Assembly (NCBI RefSeq): GCF_009711975.1
Contig: NZ_VIKW01000015.1
Span: forward strand, 1-64,000
DNA: 64,000 bases
Source: Anabaena sp. UHCC 0204
GTDB taxonomy: Bacteria > Cyanobacteriota > Cyanobacteriia > Cyanobacteriales > Nostocaceae
Direction: 5' to 3'
Below, piece by piece: positions 25,886-35,675 of the stretch (positions are counted from its first letter, which is position 1; every line of letters begins with the position of its first letter). A program made the position numbers and the translations under genes. Below the pieces are notes generated by a model that saw nothing but the letters and a program-made list of their open reading frames with translations, was not told where the DNA came from and did not search any database.

Positions 25886-27310
25886 TTAATAAGCTCCTTC
25901 CTTATTCAAAACGACTTGCACTGTCTTCAATAGAATCTGGAAATCTAACCACAGTGACCAGTTTTCAATGTATCTGAGGTCGAGTTTCATGATTTGTTCA
26001 AAGTCTAAAATGTTGGAACGTCCTGAAACTTGCCACATTCCTGTTACTCCTGGTAAGACTTCTTGACGGATAAAATGACGTTCGGAAAATTTATCTACAT
26101 CTCTAGTGGGTAAAGGACGAGGACCAACTAAACTCATTTCTCCAAGAATAACGTTAAATAGTTGGGGTAGTTCATCTAAGCTATAACGACGGAGAAATTT
26201 ACCTATACGAGTGATGCGAGGATCGTCTTTGATTTTAAAGATAATACCATCTTTGACTTCATTTAAGGCTTCTAATTCTTTTTGGAGTTTGTCCGCATCT
26301 GTTCTCATAGTCCGGAATTTCCAGACTTTAAATTGTTTTCCACGTAAGCCTATGCGGGTTTGTCTATAAAATACTGAACCTGGAGAGTCTAATTTAATGG
26401 CAATAGCGATCGCTAAATATACAGGAAAGGTAAAGATGAGAAATAAAGTCGCAAAGCAAATATCAAAAATTCGCTTAATCCAGAAATCTTTACCTATAAT
26501 TACTGGACACATAAAACTTAAACAAGTCATACCTCCGACATTGTGTATTTCTATATCTCGGTAAATTGCTTTTAGTTCTACAGGTAAAAGATGTAGCGTA
26601 ATACCTGATGCTTGAAATAACCAGCATAAAAACATTCTATTTTGGATAGCACTCCAAGAAATAAATACTTCTGTTACTCCAAGTTTATTAAGTGTTTCTA
26701 AAGTTTTTTGACGATTATTCCTATCTAGACAGTTAGTGTTATTACTCCCAGCTATGATGTAACGATTTTCTTTTTTAATAAAGCTAAAAACTATTTCTTC
26801 GTCTTGGGAATCACAAATAATGAAAACTGGATTACAACCAATTTTTTTCTTTTTCCGCAAATATTCAATACTGATGTTGATTACTAATCTACCAACACAA
26901 ACTAAAGATGTACTCATTAACAAAAAAAATATTAATGTTGAACGTCTCATATCTTCAATTGGTTGATATAAAACACTGAACATTAAGATCACACAATGAG
27001 CAAAAAATAGTGTTTTGATAATATTCCCATAGTTCGCACGTTTTGTGCCTGGTTCATAATTACCTTGAAAGTATAGTGATGCTATTTGAATAAAAACCGC
27101 TATCAATATTGATGAATATTCGTACTGTCCAACCCAAGCTAAACGATATTCAGCTAATATCCAAGCAATTAATAGTAAAATAGTATCTACTAAAATTAGT
27201 GTCATTGATCGCAGCCACCATCCTCCTTTACGTACTTTAGCAAACGTAGGTGCGCGCAAATCTAATTCCGCCTCACTGAGGTTACTACTAATTAAGCTTT
27301 GATTGTTCAT
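25886..27310 (-). CDS. undecaprenyl-phosphate sugar-1-phosphate transferase (priming enzyme)
   Basis: A 474-residue protein of the polyprenyl glycosylphosphotransferase family. Four to five N-terminal membrane helices (about 30-150) are followed by a Rossmann-like domain, a fifth helix (IFDICFATLFLIFTFPVYLA) and the catalytic bac_transf domain. The latter has SPGSVFYRQTRIGLRGKQF, VWKFRTMRTDADKLQ, RRYSLDELPQLFNVI, MSLVGPRPLP and PGVTGMWQVSGRS. It attaches the first sugar phosphate to the lipid carrier. It is the first gene of the minus-strand exopolysaccharide locus and has an AGGGATAGAG ribosome-binding region. Confidence 0.92.
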   Translation of the reverse strand: MNNQSLISSNLSEAELDLRAPTFAKVRKGGWWLRSMTLILVDTILLLIAWILAEYRLAWVGQYEYSSILIAVFIQIASLYFQGNYEPGTKRANYGNIIKTLFFAHCVILMFSVLYQPIEDMRRSTLIFFLLMSTSLVCVGRLVINISIEYLRKKKKIGCNPVFIICDSQDEEIVFSFIKKENRYIIAGSNNTNCLDRNNRQKTLETLNKLGVTEVFISWSAIQNRMFLCWLFQASGITLHLLPVELKAIYRDIEIHNVGGMTCLSFMCPVIIGKDFWIKRIFDICFATLFLIFTFPVYLAIAIAIKLDSPGSVFYRQTRIGLRGKQFKVWKFRTMRTDADKLQKELEALNEVKDGIIFKIKDDPRITRIGKFLRRYSLDELPQLFNVILGEMSLVGPRPLPTRDVDKFSERHFIRQEVLPGVTGMWQVSGRSNILDFEQIMKLDLRYIENWSLWLDFQILLKTVQVVLNKEGAY

Positions 27311-27943
27311 GACTCTATCCCTGGTAACAAATTGGAAATTAAGGTTTATTCAGTATTTTTACTGTTTAAAATGGTTTCGTTATTAACCAAAACAATAGGC
27401 ATTAGAAAAACTTATCCTTTGAACGCAATAAAGCGTTGGATAAGCAGTTTCTTAATTACTAAAGACAGCTTTTTAGTGGACTCATTAAAAACGATGAGTC
27501 AAAGAAATATTTTTTTAGTTCGACATCTTCCTAAAATATCATATTTTTTGATACTGTAAATAAGTCAAAAAGTTTCTTTATATTATCTTATTGCTATTTT
27601 CACATTAGATTTAGACAAACACTTTTTGCTTCCTTAGGTGATGTTACTTAAGTATATACCCAGGATTTATTTTTGTAGATTTAAATGGAATGCGTATAAA
27701 AATCAACGGTAATACCTTGTATAACTATGGATAAATTAGTTATTAAAGAATTAAATTGCATAACATACAGCATATTTTAAATTCATCAGGTACAAAAATA
27801 CCCCATCCGCGATGTTACACATTTCTCCCTGATTAAGGGCAGAGTTGGGAAGGGGTGTACTTTATACACCTGAAATATACTGTAGAATGAAAACCTTTGA
27901 GTTTGAGGATCGGAGCTTGACAGAGAGTACCAATGTGCTATTG
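27311..27943. other. 633-bp intergenic region upstream of the exopolysaccharide locus
   Basis: No convincing gene is seen on either strand; short open frames here lack family features. The part next to 27310 must hold the promoter of the long minus-strand locus, but I could not fix a clear -35/-10 pair. Near 27800-27870 is a mixed-base stretch with broken inverted repeats that may be a terminator or old repeat. Confidence 0.4.
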
Positions 27944-29182
27944 TTAGTCTTGAATTACCATTGCTTGTCCAGCTAAAGAGGCTGTTGTCCAAGCACTTTG
28001 GAAATTAAAGCCTCCGGTGACACCATCAATATCCAAGATTTCACCAGCAAAATGCAAGCCGGGAACTATTTTACTTTCCATGGTTTTAAAGTTAACTTCT
28101 TTGAGGTTGACACCACCACAGGTGACAAATTCTTCTTTAAATGCGCCTTTACCTGTAATTAAGTATTCTCCCTGAGTAATTTCTTGGACTAGCTGATTTA
28201 AAGTTTTATTGGATATGGTTGCCCAACGGTCTTCTGTAGTAATATGGCTACGAGTGATAATGTATTGCCACAGACGATGAGGTAAATCTACTCCTCGATG
28301 TAAAGCGATCGCTTTTTTGCCCCATTCTTCTTTTACCACTAACAGCCTTTTTCTAACTTCTTCTTGTTGTAAGTTTGGCAACCAATTGATAATTAATTTG
28401 CCTTGATAGCGATTTTCATGAAGTATTCTTGCACCCCAAGCGGAAAGTTTGAGAACTGCTGGACCACTTATACCCCAATGGGTAATTAACAAGGGTCCAG
28501 TTTGTTGTAATGGGGTTTTACCTGTACCTGACAACCGTATATTTACTGAATTAACACTAATTCCTGCTAGTTCCCGGAGTTGGCTATCCGTAATATTAAA
28601 GGTGAAGAGAGAGGGAACTGGGGGTTGGATGTGATGACCTAATTCTCTAGCGATTTTATAACCTGCTAAACTGCTACCTGTAGCCAAAAGTAAATGATCG
28701 CATTTTTTGGTTTCTCCCGATTTGAGGAGAATTTCAAAACCCTCATTTTGTCGAGTTACAGCAGTGACAGGTGTACCAATCTGGAGTTCTATTTTGGCAG
28801 TGAAAGCAGCTTTAATTAAACATTCTGCAATTGTTTCCGAACGATCTGTAATGGGGAACATTCGTCCATCAGCTTCTGTTTTTAAGTTTACCCCATGTGC
28901 CGCAAACCAAGCAATGGTATCTAGAGGTTGAAAACGGCTGAATGCACCCAACAAAGCTTTACCACCTCTAGGGTAATTCTGGACTAAATTCTTGGGTTCA
29001 AAACAAGCGTGAGTGACATTACAACGTCCCCCACCGGAAATGAGAACTTTCGCCAAAGGTTGACGACTGGCTTCGATTAAAGTAACTTGGGCTTGGGGAT
29101 TAGCTTCAGCACAAGCGATCGCACCAAAAAATCCCGCCGCCCCACCACCAATAACTACAATTTGCAAGGGTAACAACTTCAA
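27944..29182 (-). CDS. BaiN/HI0933-type FAD-dependent oxidoreductase
   Basis: A 412-residue flavoprotein. VVIGGGAAGFFGAIACAEAN is the N-terminal dinucleotide-binding motif. KVLISGGGRCNVTHACFEPK, a family hallmark, follows, and then HLLLATGSSLAGYKIARELG. The C-terminus FAGEILDIDGVTGGFNFQSA is the typical FAD-contacting end. The substrate is unknown for most members; some are linked to bile-acid or phenolic reduction. Its neighbours include a rubredoxin, so electron transfer is plausible, though no direct link is shown. Confidence 0.9.
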   Translation of the reverse strand: MKLLPLQIVVIGGGAAGFFGAIACAEANPQAQVTLIEASRQPLAKVLISGGGRCNVTHACFEPKNLVQNYPRGGKALLGAFSRFQPLDTIAWFAAHGVNLKTEADGRMFPITDRSETIAECLIKAAFTAKIELQIGTPVTAVTRQNEGFEILLKSGETKKCDHLLLATGSSLAGYKIARELGHHIQPPVPSLFTFNITDSQLRELAGISVNSVNIRLSGTGKTPLQQTGPLLITHWGISGPAVLKLSAWGARILHENRYQGKLIINWLPNLQQEEVRKRLLVVKEEWGKKAIALHRGVDLPHRLWQYIITRSHITTEDRWATISNKTLNQLVQEITQGEYLITGKGAFKEEFVTCGGVNLKEVNFKTMESKIVPGLHFAGEILDIDGVTGGFNFQSAWTTASLAGQAMVIQD

Positions 29183-29223
29183 AAATTTATTAATAGCATC
29201 TATTGACTAGATTAACTATTTAT

Positions 29224-29388
29224 TTACACTTCATATAATTCAAAATCAGCTTTTTCTGCACCACAAACTGGACAAACCCAATCATCTGGTATATCTTCAA
29301 AGGCTGTTCCTGGTAGTATATCACTATCTGGATCACCTATTTCTGGATCATAGATATAACCGCAAACGCTGCATATATACTTTTGCAT
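29224..29388 (-). CDS. rubredoxin
   Basis: A 54-residue protein beginning [20 protein letters not shown] with the second iron-binding motif [15 protein letters not shown]. The four cysteines in two CxxCG-type pairs bind one Fe. I chose the ATG at 29386-29388 because AGAGGA lies eight bases before it and it gives the canonical N-terminus; an in-frame start six codons upstream is less likely. There is no membrane tail, so it is a soluble electron carrier and not RubA of photosystem assembly. It is close behind a small membrane protein gene. Confidence 0.93.
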   Translation of the reverse strand: MQKYICSVCGYIYDPEIGDPDSDILPGTAFEDIPDDWVCPVCGAEKADFELYEV

Positions 29389-29428
29389 ATTTTTTTCCTC
29401 TGGCAAATTAGCAGGCTAGAGAAAGAAA

Positions 29429-29623
29429 TTAAAAACGCCACCATCTCTTTTGAGCATAACTGAAAATTGCCAGAGCGATCGCCCCCAATAGTAAAAGAGC
29501 AATGATACCACCAGGTAGAAAAGTTATAATACCAAACCCTCTGAGTACAAACAGGGATATACCCATACCCAGCAAAACACCAAAAGTCTGGGTTAATTTG
29601 CGATTTAAAGAAGATTGATTCAC
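29429..29623 (-). CDS. small membrane protein
   Basis: A 64-residue protein starting at GTG 29621-29623 after a GAGAGGAAAA ribosome-binding region. Two hydrophobic helices (FGVLLGMGISLFVLRGFGII and GGIIALLLLGAIALAIF) are followed by a basic end (AQKRWWRF). It is upstream of rubredoxin on the same strand with a 40-bp gap. I do not recognise a function; similar small proteins occur in other cyanobacteria. Confidence 0.65.
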   Translation of the reverse strand: MNQSSLNRKLTQTFGVLLGMGISLFVLRGFGIITFLPGGIIALLLLGAIALAIFSYAQKRWWRF

Positions 29624-29764
29624 TGAATTTTCCTCTCAACTTTAATTTACACTTGATCTAATCATATCAGGTAGATCATAGCCCCCTCCTCGCTTGTAGG
29701 AAGTAGTTTAGGAGTGGGGTTATTGTCACAGTCTTTTTGTTAGGACTAGTAGGGGCGCAGGGCC

Positions 29765-29856
29765 TGCGCCCAGTCAGGAATATAACTTGCGCCCAGTCAA
29801 GAATATAACTTGCGCCCAGTCAGGAATATGACTTGCGCCCAGTCAGGAATATGAAC
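29765..29856. repeat. 23-bp tandem repeat, four copies
   Basis: Units start at 29765, 29788, 29811 and 29834. Each begins TGCGCCCAGTCAGGAATAT, with one or two substitutions among copies. The block lies in the roughly 360-bp gap between the small membrane protein and the SRPBCC gene. There are no spacers, so it is not a CRISPR. The first unit follows GGGGCGCAGGGCCTGCGCCC, a palindrome from which the unit may have grown. Confidence 0.95.
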
Positions 29857-29983
29857 TTTAGACTAATTATCTACGAAAAATCTATAAATTAAACCGTAAT
29901 TGAAATTGAGTGAGTTAAACTCAGTTAGATCATCTGATCAATCGGTTAAAAAAGTAACGAAAATCACTATATCTGTATTTTAT

Positions 29984-30547
29984 ATGGCAAACGCAAATCA
30001 TAAGAGTATGGCTAACACCACCCTAGCGGTATCAGATATGCTTTGGAGTCAAGATAAGCAAAAATTGTTGATTCAAGGGGAAGTATTGCTGCAAACCCGA
30101 TCTCATACCAATTGGGGAGGTGGTGTCACTGCCTGGATGTATGTCCCCCTGATTAGATCCCATGTCTGGCAGCAAATTACAGATTATCCCCGCTGGGTAC
30201 AATATTTTCCTGATATTACCAAAAGCGAAGTTATATCTAAAGGTGATGTCAAACGTCTGTATCAAGCTGCACAAAAAGCTTTTTTATTTTTCACAGCCCA
30301 AGTAGAAATTTATCTTAATGTGGTGGAAGTTTTAGGACAACAAGTTCACTTCCGCATGGAGAAAGGTACATTTGAAGATTTTCAAGCCAGTTTAGAATTG
30401 AAAGATATGGGTAACGGAACTCTTTTAGCCTATACAGTTCAAGCAACACCAAATATTCCTATCCCTTCTATTTTTATTCAACAAGCAATGAACTTGGAGT
30501 TACCAGCAAACCTTTCAAAAATGCGACAGGTTCTCTGTAATAAATAA
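29984..30547 (+). CDS. SRPBCC/START-like protein (cyclase/dehydrase type)
   Basis: A 187-residue protein from ATG 29984 (MANANHKSMANTTLAVSDML). The frame is open upstream to a TTG at 29900, but that part looks non-coding. AWMYVPLIRSHVWQQITDYP and WVQYFPDITKSEVIS are typical of the first helices and strands of the polyketide-cyclase-like SRPBCC fold, and IPIPSIFIQQAMNLELPANL forms the long C-terminal helix. Such proteins bind hydrophobic ligands in a deep pocket. The ligand is not known. Confidence 0.8.
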   Translation: MANANHKSMANTTLAVSDMLWSQDKQKLLIQGEVLLQTRSHTNWGGGVTAWMYVPLIRSHVWQQITDYPRWVQYFPDITKSEVISKGDVKRLYQAAQKAFLFFTAQVEIYLNVVEVLGQQVHFRMEKGTFEDFQASLELKDMGNGTLLAYTVQATPNIPIPSIFIQQAMNLELPANLSKMRQVLCNK

Positions 30548-30565
30548 CCCAAGTTGCTAGTTATC

Positions 30566-30652
30566 TAGTTAAGGTTGGTGATTGGTGATTGGTGACTTGC
30601 CCTGAGCGTAGCCGAAGGGTTGGTAATTGGTAATTGGTGATTGGTAAATTTC
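30566..30652. repeat. TTGGTGA/TTGGTAA heptamers around a palindromic insert
   Basis: Runs of the 7-bp unit GATTGGT/AATTGGT flank CCCTGAGCGTAGCCGAAGGG (30600-30619), a palindromic core often repeated in bacterial genomes. This is the short tandem repeat type of heterocystous cyanobacteria. A similar heptamer block is at 55374-55403. Confidence 0.7.
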
Positions 30653-30711
30653 TGTTTTCATCCTGTACATCCTTAAATCCTGTACATCCTGATATGGCTT
30701 GCGCTACACTA

Positions 30712-31131
30712 TCAGAAAATTAAATCCATTGCTTCCTGAATTACTTCATCCCGATTTACCAATTCCCCCAACTCATCTGCTGCATACCTACCTTCAAAAG
30801 CCTCTAAAGCAGATTTTCTTAAAGCTGAATCATAAGCATCTTGCAAAGCTTCCAATAACTCATCTTCCGTTAAATAATTACCCTTACCCTTGGGGCGTTG
30901 ATTAGTACGTTGAATTTGTTTAACCGAATTAAAAATAGAAGTTTCCCAAGACCTAGTAGAGCGTTTTTCCGCCTTTTGTTTAATTAAATGCAATAAAACA
31001 ATAATCCCATAACTAAAAATCTTATTTAATTTATCCGACTTACTCATTTCCTCCAACTCTTCCACCAATTCCAAAGCTTCAGGAATTTTACCATCATGTA
31101 ATAATTCCTTTAAAGTTAATAATTCTTCCAT
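30712..31131 (-). CDS. DUF29 family protein
   Basis: A 139-residue, charged, all-helical protein beginning MEELLTLKELLHDGKIPEAL. The stretch LLHLIKQKAEKRSTRSWETS is the DUF29 hallmark (HLLK-type helix followed by SW). The acidic C-terminus ends NRDEVIQEAMDLIF. DUF29 proteins are very common in cyanobacteria and some other bacteria, with no known function. The length is near normal. It stands alone, 170 bp downstream of uvrA on the same strand. Confidence 0.75.
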   Translation of the reverse strand: MEELLTLKELLHDGKIPEALELVEELEEMSKSDKLNKIFSYGIIVLLHLIKQKAEKRSTRSWETSIFNSVKQIQRTNQRPKGKGNYLTEDELLEALQDAYDSALRKSALEAFEGRYAADELGELVNRDEVIQEAMDLIF

Positions 31132-31201
31132 CGTCTTTTATGACTCCTGTTTATACACAACCTCTCATACATCAACATTTACATTATAATCTAAAATTTT
31201 T

Positions 31202-31266
31202 CTTCCTTTGCGCCTTTGCGTGAGAAATTCAGATTTTATAACAAACCGCAAAATACACAAAGGAAG
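31202..31266. repeat. inverted repeat downstream of uvrA
   Basis: CTTCCTTTG (31202-31210) and CAAAGGAAG (31258-31266) form perfect 9-bp arms. The interior GCGCCTTTGCGTGAGA is related to the interior of the repeat at 42500-42633. On the minus strand it is followed by AAAAATTTT, so it could also act as a weak uvrA terminator. Confidence 0.6.
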
Positions 31267-31303
31267 AAGAGTTTTTAGGTAGGTGAATCCTGTAAATCCT
31301 AAT

Positions 31304-34246
31304 TCAGACAACTGCCGGATATTGTTCCAACACCTGCCGTAAATATTGTCCAGTATAAGAACGGGGATTTTTCGCCACATCTTCCGGTGTTCCGACTGCG
31401 ATTATTTCTCCACCTTTATCTCCTCCTTCTGGTCCCAAATCTATCACCCAATCAGAACAACGAATTACATCTAAATTATGTTCAATGACTAAAATTGAAT
31501 TTCCTTTATCCACCAATCTTTGTAAAACATCTAGCAATTTGTGGACATCATAAAAAGATAAACCTGTGGTGGGTTCATCTATTAAATAAAGTGTTTTTCC
31601 TGTCGCGCGTCGAGATAATTCTGTGGCTAATTTCACCCGTTGGGCTTCCCCACCAGATAAAGTTGTGGCTGGTTGTCCTAACTGTACATAACCTAAACCA
31701 ACATCAACTAAAGTTTGTAATCTAGTCACAGCTTTGGGAATGTTTTGACAAAAATCTAAGGCTTCCTCAACCGTCATATTCAAAACATCAGAAATTGATT
31801 TATCCTTATATTTAACTTGGAGAGTTTCTCGGTTATATCTCGCACCTTTGCAAATTTCACATTGTACATAAACGTCAGGGAGAAAATTCATTTCAATGAC
31901 ATTTACACCTTGTCCACTACAAGCTTCACAACGTCCACCTTTGACATTAAAAGAAAATTGTCCGGGTTTATAACCTCTGGTTTTAGCTTCTACAGTTTGG
32001 GAAAAGACATCACGAATGATATCGAAAACTCCGGTGTAGGTGGCTGGGTTAGAACGGGGAGTTCTACCAATAGGTGATTGGTCAATGACGATCGCTTTAT
32101 CAACGCAATTTAAACCTTTGATTTCATCTATATCTTTGGGTGCGGGAGCTTTTTTGAGGAGATGATGTTGTAAAGCTGGATAAAGTAATTCATTAATTAA
32201 GGTAGATTTTCCTGAACCGGAAACACCTGTCACAGAAACAAGTTTCCCCAAGGGAATTTCTACATCTATATTTTGTAAGTTGTTACGATGGGCATTTCTA
32301 ATAGTTAAAGCCCGTCCGTTTCCTTCCCGTCTTTTAGCTGGGGTATTGATGACTCTTCTGCCTGATAAATAAGCACCAGTTAAAGAATCTTCAGCATTGA
32401 GTAAATTCTCGAAACTGCCTTCGGAAATAATATTTCCGCCATGAATTCCTGCACCAGGTCCAATATCAACTATATAGTTAGCTGCGCGGATAGTTTCTTC
32501 GTCATGTTCGACGACTATTAAGGTATTTCCTAAGTCGCGTAATTTGGTTAATGTTTTGAGTAATCTGCCGTTATCTCTTTGATGTAAACCGATACTTGGT
32601 TCGTCTAAAACGTAAAGAACTCCTGTTAGTCCCGAACCGATTTGTGTCGCTAATCGAATCCGTTGGGCTTCTCCACCTGATAATGTCATGGCGGGACGAT
32701 CTAAGGTGAGGTAATCTAAGCCAACATCTAATAAAAATTGCAATCTGGCTTTTACTTCTCTGAGAACTAAATCAGCTATTTGAGTTTGGCGATCGCTCAA
32801 TTTTAATTTTTCTACTCTTTCCCGACATTCTCGAATGGAAACGCTGGTAAAATCTAAAATTCCATATTGTCCTAACTTTACTGCTAAGGCTTCTGGTTTT
32901 AATCTTTTCCCTCCACAAACTTCACAAGGTTGGTCAATTAAATATTCTTCCAATTTCTGTTTAACTAACTCTGTTCCCCCTTCATACTGTCTTTGTAAAA
33001 TGGGAATTACACCTTTAAATGTCTGCTTTTTCTCTTCTGTGGTTTTTTTGTTTTCTTCTCCATACAAAACAACTTTTTGCTGTTCCGGTGTCAACTTACC
33101 CCATTGAGTTTGTAACTCAAAGCCATAATTCAAACCGACAGCATACAGCAACTCCAAATAATAGGAGTTTTCCTTTTCTGACCAAGGAGCGATCGCTGCA
33201 TACATGGGCGAATCTGCATTAGGTACAACCAACTCTGGGGAAAATCTTCTCAAAGTCCCAATCCCGTGACAATGGGGACAAGCACCATAAGGGGAATTGA
33301 AAGAAAACAATCTTGGGGATAATTCTTCCATTACCGCACCATGTTCCGGACAAGCAAAGTTTTCAGAAAATACCATTTCTATCGGTAATTCTTGTTCAGA
33401 AATACCTTGATTTTCTGCCTCAGTTGTTATATACTTACTATCAGAGCGCTCCAGCGCTATTTTGGTAGATGTCTCATTTAATACCTCAATTATGGCAATA
33501 CCGTGAGATTGCTTAAGACAAGTTGCTAGAGAATCTACCAAACGCTCTTGCATTCCATCTTTTTTAACTAATCTGTCAATAACCAGTTCTATAGTATGTG
33601 TATTATTTTTGTCTAACTCGATGGAATCTGATAGCTCGCGGACCTCTCCATTTACCCTCACGCGAACAAATCCTTGCGCGGCTAAACCAGAAATTAATTT
33701 GCGGTGAGTTCCCTTTTTACCCCGGACTACAGGGGCTAAAATTTGGAAGCGGGTACGGTCAGGAAGTTCCATGATGCGATCGCACATCTGGTCAATGGTC
33801 TGAGGGGCAATAGAGCGATCGCAGTGCGGACAATGGGGTTCACCAGCCCGACCATATAACAATCGCAAATAATCATAAATTTCCGTCACCGTTCCCACAG
33901 TTGAACGGGGATTATGGGAAGTTGATTTTTGGTCAATGGAAATTGCCGGACTTAAACCTTCGATTGCTTCGACATCAGGTTTATCCAACTGTCCCAAAAA
34001 TTGTCGAGCGTAGGCGCTGAGGGATTCCACATAACGACGTTGACCTTCAGCGAAAATGGTATCGAACGCCAAGGACGATTTACCCGAACCAGAAACGCCA
34101 GTAAAGACAATCAGGCGATCGCGGGGCAATTCCAAATCAATATTTTTCAGATTATGCTGCCTAGCGCCCCGAATGCGGATAGTATTTTGGCTATTGTGAG
34201 CGGATGGAAGCACATCGTTTAAAGAAGCAGCGAGATTTTCTGACAT
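31304..34246 (-). CDS. uvrA: excinuclease ABC subunit A
   Basis: A 980-residue protein. The first ABC half has GVSGSGKSSLAFDT near residue 50. Zinc modules are seen as EHGAVMEELSPRLFSF...CPHCHGIG and CEVCGGKRL. LSGGEAQRIRLATQIGSGL is the first signature. The second half has GVSGSGKSTLINEL, CEACSGQGV with CEICKGARY, and LSGGEAQRVKLATEL. It recognises bulky DNA lesions as a dimer and loads UvrB. The length matches the family, with no frameshift. It is a single transcription unit; no uvrB or uvrC is nearby, as is normal for cyanobacteria. Confidence 0.97.
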   Translation of the reverse strand: MSENLAASLNDVLPSAHNSQNTIRIRGARQHNLKNIDLELPRDRLIVFTGVSGSGKSSLAFDTIFAEGQRRYVESLSAYARQFLGQLDKPDVEAIEGLSPAISIDQKSTSHNPRSTVGTVTEIYDYLRLLYGRAGEPHCPHCDRSIAPQTIDQMCDRIMELPDRTRFQILAPVVRGKKGTHRKLISGLAAQGFVRVRVNGEVRELSDSIELDKNNTHTIELVIDRLVKKDGMQERLVDSLATCLKQSHGIAIIEVLNETSTKIALERSDSKYITTEAENQGISEQELPIEMVFSENFACPEHGAVMEELSPRLFSFNSPYGACPHCHGIGTLRRFSPELVVPNADSPMYAAIAPWSEKENSYYLELLYAVGLNYGFELQTQWGKLTPEQQKVVLYGEENKKTTEEKKQTFKGVIPILQRQYEGGTELVKQKLEEYLIDQPCEVCGGKRLKPEALAVKLGQYGILDFTSVSIRECRERVEKLKLSDRQTQIADLVLREVKARLQFLLDVGLDYLTLDRPAMTLSGGEAQRIRLATQIGSGLTGVLYVLDEPSIGLHQRDNGRLLKTLTKLRDLGNTLIVVEHDEETIRAANYIVDIGPGAGIHGGNIISEGSFENLLNAEDSLTGAYLSGRRVINTPAKRREGNGRALTIRNAHRNNLQNIDVEIPLGKLVSVTGVSGSGKSTLINELLYPALQHHLLKKAPAPKDIDEIKGLNCVDKAIVIDQSPIGRTPRSNPATYTGVFDIIRDVFSQTVEAKTRGYKPGQFSFNVKGGRCEACSGQGVNVIEMNFLPDVYVQCEICKGARYNRETLQVKYKDKSISDVLNMTVEEALDFCQNIPKAVTRLQTLVDVGLGYVQLGQPATTLSGGEAQRVKLATELSRRATGKTLYLIDEPTTGLSFYDVHKLLDVLQRLVDKGNSILVIEHNLDVIRCSDWVIDLGPEGGDKGGEIIAVGTPEDVAKNPRSYTGQYLRQVLEQYPAVV

Positions 34247-34517
34247 ATTGACAGGCTAAGGAAAGGTTGCACGGTGAAACAATCCTTAATAATACTATCT
34301 TTGCTCAGGTTATAGTAGAGTATCAGTTATCTTAATTTCCTACCCAGGACATAACCTCATGTTTTCGGTTCTTCAGTATCTATAGGAACATGACTTAAAT
34401 TTTGAAAATATACTCAGATTTAAAGTCTTACTGAATAAGGCTTTTATTTTAGTTTTTCCACTTGCGATATGATTTTTTATATTTAAAGTAAGTTACTTGT
34501 AATTCAAAGTATTTAGT

Positions 34518-35675
34518 ATGACAGAAGCAAAGAATTTAGAACAGAACCACATTAACTCAGAATATGAAGAAGATATAGATATTGAAGCGGAAGAAGAACC
34601 GGATGAAGAACCAACACTTTCTCAAGGATTTGATCCGACTTGCATTAGTATGGGAACTAATATCATGACCGTACAGCAAATTCTGGACAGATTAAATAAT
34701 CATCGAATGATCGCACCTGAATTTCAACGAAAAGAAGGTATTTGGACTAGAACTGCAAAAAGTCGGTTAATTGAATCTCTTTTATTGCAAATTCCTTTAC
34801 CTGCTTTTTATATTGATGCAACTAATGATGATCAATGGCTAGTCATAGATGGAATCCAAAGAATAACAACATTTAAGGAATTTGTCACTGATCAAAGTTT
34901 TAATCTGAATGGATTAGATTTTTTCACTGATTTACATGGTAAAAAATATCAGGAACTTACACCTCGTTGGAAAAGAAGAATTAAAGAAACAAAATTAACA
35001 GTATATTTAATTTTAAGAGGAACATCATCCGAAATTACTTTTAATATATTTAAACGTATTAATCAAGGAGGAACTGCACTTTCTGCTCAAGAAATGCGCT
35101 ATGCTAAAAACTCTCCAAATAAAATCACAAATTTATTAAAAGAACTTTCTGAATCTCCAGAATTTAAAAAAACAACAGATAACGGAATTAAAGATAAAAG
35201 AATGATTGATCAAGAATGTATTTTAAAAGTTTTATCTTTAATGACAAGTAATATAGATAACCTAAATTTCAAAGATTATGATTATTTTTTAGATAAAAAA
35301 ATGACCGAGATGAATCAAATGGATGATTCTGAAATAGAGAACATTAAACAAGAATTTTTGTTGATTATGAATCTTGCTTATGATTTATTTGATAGACAAG
35401 CATTTAGAAAACCAAAACTATCTACCATAAAGCAACAAAAAAGATATCCTATTAATAAAGCATTATTGGAAGCATGGTCAATCAATCTTGCTAAATTAGA
35501 TGATCAGGAAATCAATATTATTAAACAAAGAAAAGAAGATTTACATCAAGTTTTATTAAAAGAGCAAGAAGATGGTAAGTTTGATAGTATCTTATATAAA
35601 AGTGCTGGAGATGCTAACAGCGTCAAAGAACGATTTAAACATATTCAAGGAATTATTCAAAGTATATTATCATGA
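34518..35675 (+). CDS. DUF262 (ParB-like/GmrS-type) protein
   Basis: A 385-residue protein. An acidic tail (15-33) precedes a DUF262 domain. MTVQQILDRLNNHRMIAPEF opens it, LVIDGIQRITTFKEF (DGIQRITT 111-118) matches the DGQQR(L/I)TT nucleotide site, and FKRINQGGTALSAQEMR (178-194) is the second conserved motif. In GmrSD a DUF262 domain supplies NTP hydrolysis for a DUF1524 nuclease, but no DUF1524/HNH motif is seen here. The gene overlaps the next by ATGA (35672-35675). It is very AT-rich. With its two partners it looks like an accessory defence-type operon; that role is inference. Confidence 0.8.
   Translation: MTEAKNLEQNHINSEYEEDIDIEAEEEPDEEPTLSQGFDPTCISMGTNIMTVQQILDRLNNHRMIAPEFQRKEGIWTRTAKSRLIESLLLQIPLPAFYIDATNDDQWLVIDGIQRITTFKEFVTDQSFNLNGLDFFTDLHGKKYQELTPRWKRRIKETKLTVYLILRGTSSEITFNIFKRINQGGTALSAQEMRYAKNSPNKITNLLKELSESPEFKKTTDNGIKDKRMIDQECILKVLSLMTSNIDNLNFKDYDYFLDKKMTEMNQMDDSEIENIKQEFLLIMNLAYDLFDRQAFRKPKLSTIKQQKRYPINKALLEAWSINLAKLDDQEINIIKQRKEDLHQVLLKEQEDGKFDSILYKSAGDANSVKERFKHIQGIIQSILS

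Noticed and set aside
27299-27559. 86-codon plus-strand frame before the exopolysaccharide locus
   Set aside because: Low-complexity AT-rich reading with no family features; it overlaps the start of the priming transferase gene on the other strand.
29765-29856. Tandem repeats as a CRISPR array
   Set aside because: Units follow each other directly without spacers and no cas gene is present.
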